In this document: positions 60,169 to 64,000 of the stretch, piece after piece
How the letters are laid out: each line of letters opens with the position of its first letter
Position numbering within the stretch: the first letter of the stretch is position 1
Source of the DNA: Microbacterium sp. AB
GTDB lineage: Bacteria; Actinomycetota; Actinomycetes; Actinomycetales; Microbacteriaceae
Length of the DNA: 64,000 nucleotides
Reading direction: 5' to 3'
Assembly: GCF_032878875.1 (NCBI RefSeq)
Contig: NZ_CP118157.1
Coordinates: 3,410,001 to 3,474,000 of the forward strand
Notes under the pieces: generated by a model
Databases searched by the model: none
What the model was told of the DNA's origin: nothing
The model's input: the letters and a program-made list of their open reading frames with translations, nothing else
Position numbers and translations under genes: made by a program

Positions 60169-61146
60169 TCAGGGACGCAGCAGGATCTTGCCGGAGCGGC
60201 CGGGGACGTCGCTCGCGGCGGCCGCGGCGCGCGCGTCGTCGAAGGGGTACACCGCCTCGACGGGCAGCGCGACCTCGCCCGCCCCGACGCGCCGGAGGAG
60301 CTCGCCGAACAGCGACGCGCGCTTCTCCGGCGCCATCGTCGCGTTGACGCGGCTGCCCCAGAAGCCCCGCACGGTGGTCTGCTTGAAGATGACGTCGCGC
60401 GCGGCGAGCGAGAGCGTCGGCGATCCCATCGTGCCGAAGGAGACGAGGGTGCCGCCCTCGCCCAGCAGCGAGAGCAGGTCGCCCGCGGCCTCGCCTCCGA
60501 CGGAGTCGACCGCGGCGCGCGGCGCGACGCCGCCGAGGATCGCCTCGGCCGCGTCACGCCATCCGTCGCTCTCCGTCGAGACGACGTCCGCGATGCCGAG
60601 CGCGGCGAGCTCGGCGACGGCCGCGTCCCTCCGCACGAGGCCGAGCACGCGCACGCCGCGCGCCCGCGCGAACTGCACGAGGAGCTTGCCGACGGCGCCG
60701 TTGGCGGTGTTCTGCACGACCCAGTCGCCCTCCGCCACGTCGAGGAAGTCGAGCAGGCTCAGCGCGCTGAACGGCATGGCGACGAGCTGTGCGGCCGTCT
60801 CGTCGTCGATCCCGTCCGGCACGGGGATGAGCCCCGCGGCGCTCGCGACGAAGAACTCCGCCCATGCGCCGAACGTCCCGCCCGTCGCGACGCGCTGGCC
60901 GACGGCGAGCCCGTCGACGCCTTCCCCCAGGGCGTCGACGACGCCCACGGCCTCGGTGCCCGATGCGGCGGGCAGCTCGGGCTTGTACCCGTACGTGCCG
61001 CGGATGGTCCACAGATCGTGGTTGTGGATGGGCGAGAGCACCGTGCGCACGCGCACCTGGCCCGGGCCCGGCTCGGGGAGCGGTCGCTCGGCGACCTCGA
61101 GGACCTCGCTGGCCTCTCCGAAGGTGGAGTGGACGAGTGCGCGCAT
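60169..61146 (-). CDS. Zinc-binding dehydrogenase family, quinone-oxidoreductase-like (MDR)
   Basis: A 325-residue medium-chain reductase. The N-terminus MRALVHSTFGEASEVLEV and the cofactor motif NTANGAVGKLLVQFARARG are typical. The catalytic zinc ligands of alcohol dehydrogenases are missing, so it belongs to the zinc-free quinone/enone reductase group and uses NADPH. The start at 61146 has AAAGG upstream; a longer frame reads through the operator. A TetR-type palindrome lies about 140 bases upstream. Confidence 0.9.
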   Translation of the reverse strand: MRALVHSTFGEASEVLEVAERPLPEPGPGQVRVRTVLSPIHNHDLWTIRGTYGYKPELPAASGTEAVGVVDALGEGVDGLAVGQRVATGGTFGAWAEFFVASAAGLIPVPDGIDDETAAQLVAMPFSALSLLDFLDVAEGDWVVQNTANGAVGKLLVQFARARGVRVLGLVRRDAAVAELAALGIADVVSTESDGWRDAAEAILGGVAPRAAVDSVGGEAAGDLLSLLGEGGTLVSFGTMGSPTLSLAARDVIFKQTTVRGFWGSRVNATMAPEKRASLFGELLRRVGAGEVALPVEAVYPFDDARAAAAASDVPGRSGKILLRP

Positions 61147-61286
61147 GGTGATGCCTTTCTGCCGTCTGAGGGGAGCCGCGTCACGCGGCGCGGGCCGTGC
61201 GGAACGTCTCGCCGGCGCGGCGGAGCCGGTCGGGAGGCGTCGTCGCGGCTGTCGCGGCGCGGGTCGTCTTCCCACGCTACACGCAA

Positions 61287-61305
61287 AATAGACCGGTCGT
61301 CTATT
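61287..61305. promoter_or_regulatory. TetR-type operator upstream of the quinone-oxidoreductase-like gene
   Basis: AATAGACCGGTCGTCTATT has perfect seven-base arms (AATAGAC/GTCTATT) around CGGTC. It resembles the TAGACC-GGTCTA palindromes bound by NemR-like TetR repressors that control enone and quinone reductases. It is the most AT-rich spot of the 199-base gap 61147-61345. No TetR gene lies in the window. Confidence 0.65.
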
Positions 61306-61345
61306 CAGCGGCGTGCGCGCCCGTCGCCCGCGGATGCTCGACGGT

Positions 61346-62014
61346 TCAGGACGGCGCCGCCCCGCGGCCGGGGCGGAAGGGCGACACGGTCGGGTCGCCG
61401 GGGATCGAGAAGCGCCACGGGAAGGCGGACGTCCCGGCGAGCCCCGCGACGCCGACCCGGGGGCCCGCGACGTGGGCGGGCGGATCGTCCGCGAGCGCGA
61501 GCCGCGCGACGGCGCCCGCCCGCGGCTCGCCCGTCACGACGTCGATGCCGTCGTGCACGGGATGGCGCAGCCCGATCGCGTCGCCGAGGCGGCCGGGGCC
61601 GCGGGCGAGGTCCCGCGGCGCGCGCACGACGCCCCGTGCCTCGCGGCGCCGCAGGGCCGCCTCCGCGCCGCGCACGATCTCGCCGGCGCGCAGCAGGATC
61701 CCGCCCGCCGTGCCCTCCGGTCCGCACACGACGTTGACGCACGAGTGGATGCCGTGGCTCAGGTACACGTAGAGACGACCCGGCTCGCCCCACATCGTCG
61801 CGTTGCGGGCCGTGCGGCCCATCCGCGCGTGCGAGCCGGCGTCGTGCACATCGCCCGTGCCGAGGCCGTGATAGGCCTCCACCTCCGTGAGGCGCACGGC
61901 GACCTCCTCGCCGCCCACGACCGTGGTGAGGACGCCTCCGAGCAGCCGCGGCGCGACGTCCGCGGGAAGGCCGAGGAGCTCCTCGCGTGCGGCCTCGTGC
62001 CATCCGTCCCTCAC
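61346..62014 (-). CDS. DNA-3-methyladenine glycosylase (AAG/Mpg family)
   Basis: A 222-residue base-excision enzyme that removes alkylated purines. The catalytic Glu is in VRLTEVEAYHG, and the family segments HARMGRTARNATMWG, YVYLSHGIHSCVNVVCG and ARGPGRLGDAIGL follow. The only reasonable start is GTG at 62014, which overlaps the stop of the upstream gene as GTGA. It would be co-transcribed with that gene. Confidence 0.92.
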   Translation of the reverse strand: MRDGWHEAAREELLGLPADVAPRLLGGVLTTVVGGEEVAVRLTEVEAYHGLGTGDVHDAGSHARMGRTARNATMWGEPGRLYVYLSHGIHSCVNVVCGPEGTAGGILLRAGEIVRGAEAALRRREARGVVRAPRDLARGPGRLGDAIGLRHPVHDGIDVVTGEPRAGAVARLALADDPPAHVAGPRVGVAGLAGTSAFPWRFSIPGDPTVSPFRPGRGAAPS

Positions 62015-63723
62015 GTCGTGCCGTCCCACGGGCCGACCTCGCACCAGCTGATGTCGAACCCCGACAGCACCGACACCGCCTCGCCCGTCGCGATCTCGAC
62101 GATGTGCGTCCGGAGCACGCCCGGGAGGGGCTGCAGCGCGTCGTAGCCGTAGGAGTTCGTCGTGAGGTCGGGGGCGACGAGGGCGGCGACGTACCGGCCG
62201 CTCGGCGACACGCACGTCTGCAGCAGGCCGTCCGCACCCGGCACGTCCAGCAGCGGCGTCGCGGCGCCCTCGTCGTCCACGAACGCGACGCTCTGCGCCT
62301 CCGGCAGGCCGTCGTCCGCATAGCGGACGAACTCGCGGACGGTCCCGCCTCCCGGCACCGGGAGCACGCGCGCGGCCTGCCCGAGATCGTCGGCCGGCGC
62401 GACGATCTCGGTCTCCTCGCCCGTCGTCAGGTCGAGCTGGACGCCTCCCGCCGCGTCGATCCGCTCGACGAACGCGGTGTACGTGCCGCGCGTCACGGCG
62501 TCGATCGACAGCGCCGTGCCGAGCAGCGTCGGCTCCGGGCTCTCCGCCCGGGCGTCGTCGAGGACGAGGTCGCCCGCGAAGTCGACGAACAGCAGCGCCG
62601 AGGAGTCGGGCACGAACCGCCAGCTGGCGATGCTCGGCTCCTCATCGCCCACGGCCATCGGCTCGGGATCGGCATCCGGCTCGCGCAGCGACGACGTGAA
62701 GAGCACGCTCGCACGCCCCTCCGCGTCGCTGACCCGGAGATCGGTGTACGTGTAGCCGACGAGCTCGCCCTGATCGGAGACCTGCAGCCCCGTCACGGTG
62801 CCCTCGCCCGGCAGGATCAGCTCCTCCGCGTTCTCGCCGTCGCGGTCGGCGACGTAGAGGGCGGACGCATCGCCCTCGCGCACCGAGACGACGAGGCGGG
62901 ACGTGGTCGCGCGGAAGTCGTCGATCACACCGGCCGTGTACACCGGGACGGCGGTGTTCCCGGAGAGGTCGCTGCGGAAGATCGTGTCGTCGCCGTCGGC
63001 GTCGCGCTGGAGCACGAAGATCTCGGCGGCCGGCGTCGTGAAGCTCGTCTCGAGGGTCGCGGAAGGCCCGCCGCCGATGCTCTCGGCGCCGTCGACCGTC
63101 ACGGTGTACTCCGTGTCGTCGTCGAGCGGCACCGTGAAGCGGACGCCCACCATCCGCCCCGCCGCGTCGACCGTGAAGGGCGTCTCGGGCGAGACGGCGA
63201 CCTGGGACGGGTCGATCTCCGCGAGAGCCTGGTTCGAGGTGAGGACGACGCGGCTGCCGGAGGCCTCCACCGCCGCCGCGGGATCGACCTGCACCGAGCT
63301 GACGCGCGGCCCCTGCAGGAGGCTCGCACCCGCGCCGGCGGCCGCGAGGACGGCGAGCACGCCGACGACCGCGAGCAGCGCGCCGGCGAAGCGCCGGGAT
63401 CGCGGCCGGGTGCCGGGCCCCTCGGATGCAGGCGGCTCGGGCACAACGCAGGAATCGCGCTCCGTCTCCGCGTCGGAGACCGCTTTCTCGGGCCCGTCCG
63501 GCGGATTCGTCCTGCGTTGTGCACCGGCCTCCCGGGAGACCTCCGCGGCCGCCCCGGCGACCTCGTCGCGAGAGCCAGCGGTCCGGTCCGGCGGCGCCTC
63601 CGCTCCGGTCCGGGCGTCCGTCTCGGTCCGGGCGTCCGTCTCGGCCTGGGTCGCTGACTCCTCGGCCGCGCGCCGTTCCCGCAGCGCGCGACGGCTCGGC
63701 GGCCGCCCCTCGTCAGTACTCAT
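62011..63723 (-). CDS. Membrane-anchored protein with predicted beta-propeller-like extracellular domain
   Basis: A 570-residue protein that I cannot assign to a named family. Residues 1-110 are charged, low-complexity and repeat-containing (TDARTETDART). A transmembrane helix lies near 112-137. The extracellular part begins with an Ig-like stretch (VSSVQVDPAAAVEASGSRVV; SNQALAEIDPSQVAVSPET), then has repeated units resembling WD/TolB-type blades (ADRDGENAEELILPGEG, DDEPS-like turns). Its start overlaps the end of the DUF1980 gene by 11 bases, and its stop overlaps the glycosylase start. A 13-bp inverted repeat lies in the linker region. Confidence 0.8.
   Translation of the reverse strand: MSTDEGRPPSRRALRERRAAEESATQAETDARTETDARTGAEAPPDRTAGSRDEVAGAAAEVSREAGAQRRTNPPDGPEKAVSDAETERDSCVVPEPPASEGPGTRPRSRRFAGALLAVVGVLAVLAAAGAGASLLQGPRVSSVQVDPAAAVEASGSRVVLTSNQALAEIDPSQVAVSPETPFTVDAAGRMVGVRFTVPLDDDTEYTVTVDGAESIGGGPSATLETSFTTPAAEIFVLQRDADGDDTIFRSDLSGNTAVPVYTAGVIDDFRATTSRLVVSVREGDASALYVADRDGENAEELILPGEGTVTGLQVSDQGELVGYTYTDLRVSDAEGRASVLFTSSLREPDADPEPMAVGDEEPSIASWRFVPDSSALLFVDFAGDLVLDDARAESPEPTLLGTALSIDAVTRGTYTAFVERIDAAGGVQLDLTTGEETEIVAPADDLGQAARVLPVPGGGTVREFVRYADDGLPEAQSVAFVDDEGAATPLLDVPGADGLLQTCVSPSGRYVAALVAPDLTTNSYGYDALQPLPGVLRTHIVEIATGEAVSVLSGFDISWCEVGPWDGTT
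63441..63522. repeat. Inverted repeat inside the linker of the membrane-anchored protein
   Basis: GCACAACGCAGGA (63441-63453) and TCCTGCGTTGTGC (63510-63522) are perfect 13-base complements 56 bases apart. They fall in the low-complexity, presumably disordered linker at residues 68-94. The interval is a multiple of three overall, so the frame is kept. This looks like a palindromic unit inserted into a tolerant spot. Confidence 0.5.
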
Positions 63724-64000
63724 ACGGGTCTTCCGGGGCGTCGACCGCGGTGATCGACTCCGGCTCGATCGTGAGCGCGCCCGAGGCGTCGGCCCTGATG
63801 GTGCCCTGCACCTCGATCCAGTCGCCCACCGCGTGGTCGCCCGTGCCTCCCGGAGCCGAGACCGGCACGGACGCCGGCTGCGCGTCGATCACGCAGTGCG
63901 TGACGACGAGCCGGCCGAGGAGCAGACCGTCGGGGTTCTCGTCGTCGGGCGTGACGAAGCCCGTGAGCGTGACCTGCTGGCCGGCGAAGGTCTCGGGGTG
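63713..64000 (-). CDS. TIGR03943/DUF1980 family protein, C-terminal part (cut by window edge)
   Basis: The last 95 codons read HPETFAGQQVTLTGFVTPDD at the window edge and end in EDPYEY before TGA. The segment RLVVTHCVIDAQPASVPVSA and the later GDWIEVQGTI match the conserved C-terminus of YcgQ-type DUF1980 proteins, which accompany a YcgR-type permease. The stop overlaps the next gene's start by 11 bases. The permease partner would lie outside the window. Confidence 0.75.
   Translation of the reverse strand, partial: HPETFAGQQVTLTGFVTPDDENPDGLLLGRLVVTHCVIDAQPASVPVSAPGGTGDHAVGDWIEVQGTIRADASGALTIEPESITAVDAPEDPYEY

Noticed and set aside
59219..61291. Plus-strand frame of 690 codons spanning the isomerase and the reductase
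   Set aside because: It lies out of frame with the isomerase and antisense to the reductase; both have complete family motifs.
63611..63655. Tandem repeat of about 18 bases in the linker of the 570-residue protein
   Set aside because: It encodes TDARTE/TDARTG and is simply a low-complexity linker repeat; no further meaning is apparent.
1..64000. tRNA, rRNA, CRISPR arrays, insertion sequences, prophage genes
   Set aside because: No cloverleaf-like segment, no regularly spaced direct repeats, no transposase, integrase or phage structural motif was found on reading through the window.

Overview
The window is about 70% GC with dense genes, frequent 4-bp ATGA/GTGA overlaps, many GTG starts, and C-minus type ribosomal proteins L28/L33/S14 in one cluster. 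The Tat, HU and CopD-CtaG genes and the many sugar and peptide importers fit a high-GC actinobacterium, most likely a Microbacteriaceae member close to Microbacterium (inference from gene content and style only). No tRNA, rRNA, CRISPR array, insertion sequence or phage gene was found. The window opens inside a CDGSH gene (minus strand) and closes inside a DUF1980/TIGR03943-type gene (minus strand).

Layout. 1-1.2 kb: CDGSH protein (cut by the edge) and a haem-oxygenase-like iron protein. 1.3-6.7 kb: sugar-type ABC importer (binding protein, two permeases, no ATPase) with a nucleoside hydrolase, divergent from a LacI regulator across two matching operators. 6.7-12.7 kb: transketolase divergent from a GntR/UTRA regulator and an ascorbate-family PTS (IIA, IIB, IIC), then a HAD phosphatase. 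12.7-21.7 kb: minus-strand catabolic operon (MHS-type transporter, RidA, RraA-like, TPP enzyme, N-carbamoyl-amino-acid hydrolase-like, aldehyde dehydrogenase) divergent from a PucR-type regulator, then an MmyB-like regulator. 21.8-23.7 kb: ilvD with a very long terminator hairpin.

24.2-35.2 kb: a tightly overlapped seven-gene operon: polysaccharide-deacetylase-fold hydrolase, SDR, ketopantoate-reductase-like enzyme, Dpp/Opp importer with a fused double ATPase, and a metzincin-type zinc protease without a signal peptide. A convergent GntR/FCD regulator follows; its upstream region shares a CACGCGTAC core with the operon promoter. I consider this the most interesting candidate system in the window.

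35.3-44.5 kb: a serine-hydrolase-fold lipoprotein lacking the SxxK residues, a PIF1-like helicase, a membrane-anchored protein of unknown function, a four-gene block of a Tat-exported intradiol-dioxygenase-like lipoprotein with tatA-tatC-tatB, and a CopD-CtaG fusion. 44.5-52.2 kb: HU; pxpA-accB-accC-pxpB-pxpC (5-oxoprolinase with biotin carboxylase parts); a PucR regulator; an NCS1 permease. 52.3-53.0 kb: rpmB-rpmG-rpsN. 53.3-60.1 kb: second ATPase-less sugar ABC importer with a ROK repressor, a pyranose-oxidase/GMC-type flavoenzyme and a TIM-barrel sugar isomerase, a candidate glycoside-oxidation pathway. 60.2-64 kb: quinone-oxidoreductase-like enzyme with a TetR-type operator, 3-methyladenine DNA glycosylase, a membrane-anchored protein with predicted beta structure, and the C-terminus of the DUF1980 protein.

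Overall this reads as a chromosomal island of carbon and nitrogen scavenging modules, most with their own regulator and visible inverted-repeat operators, mixed with a few housekeeping genes.
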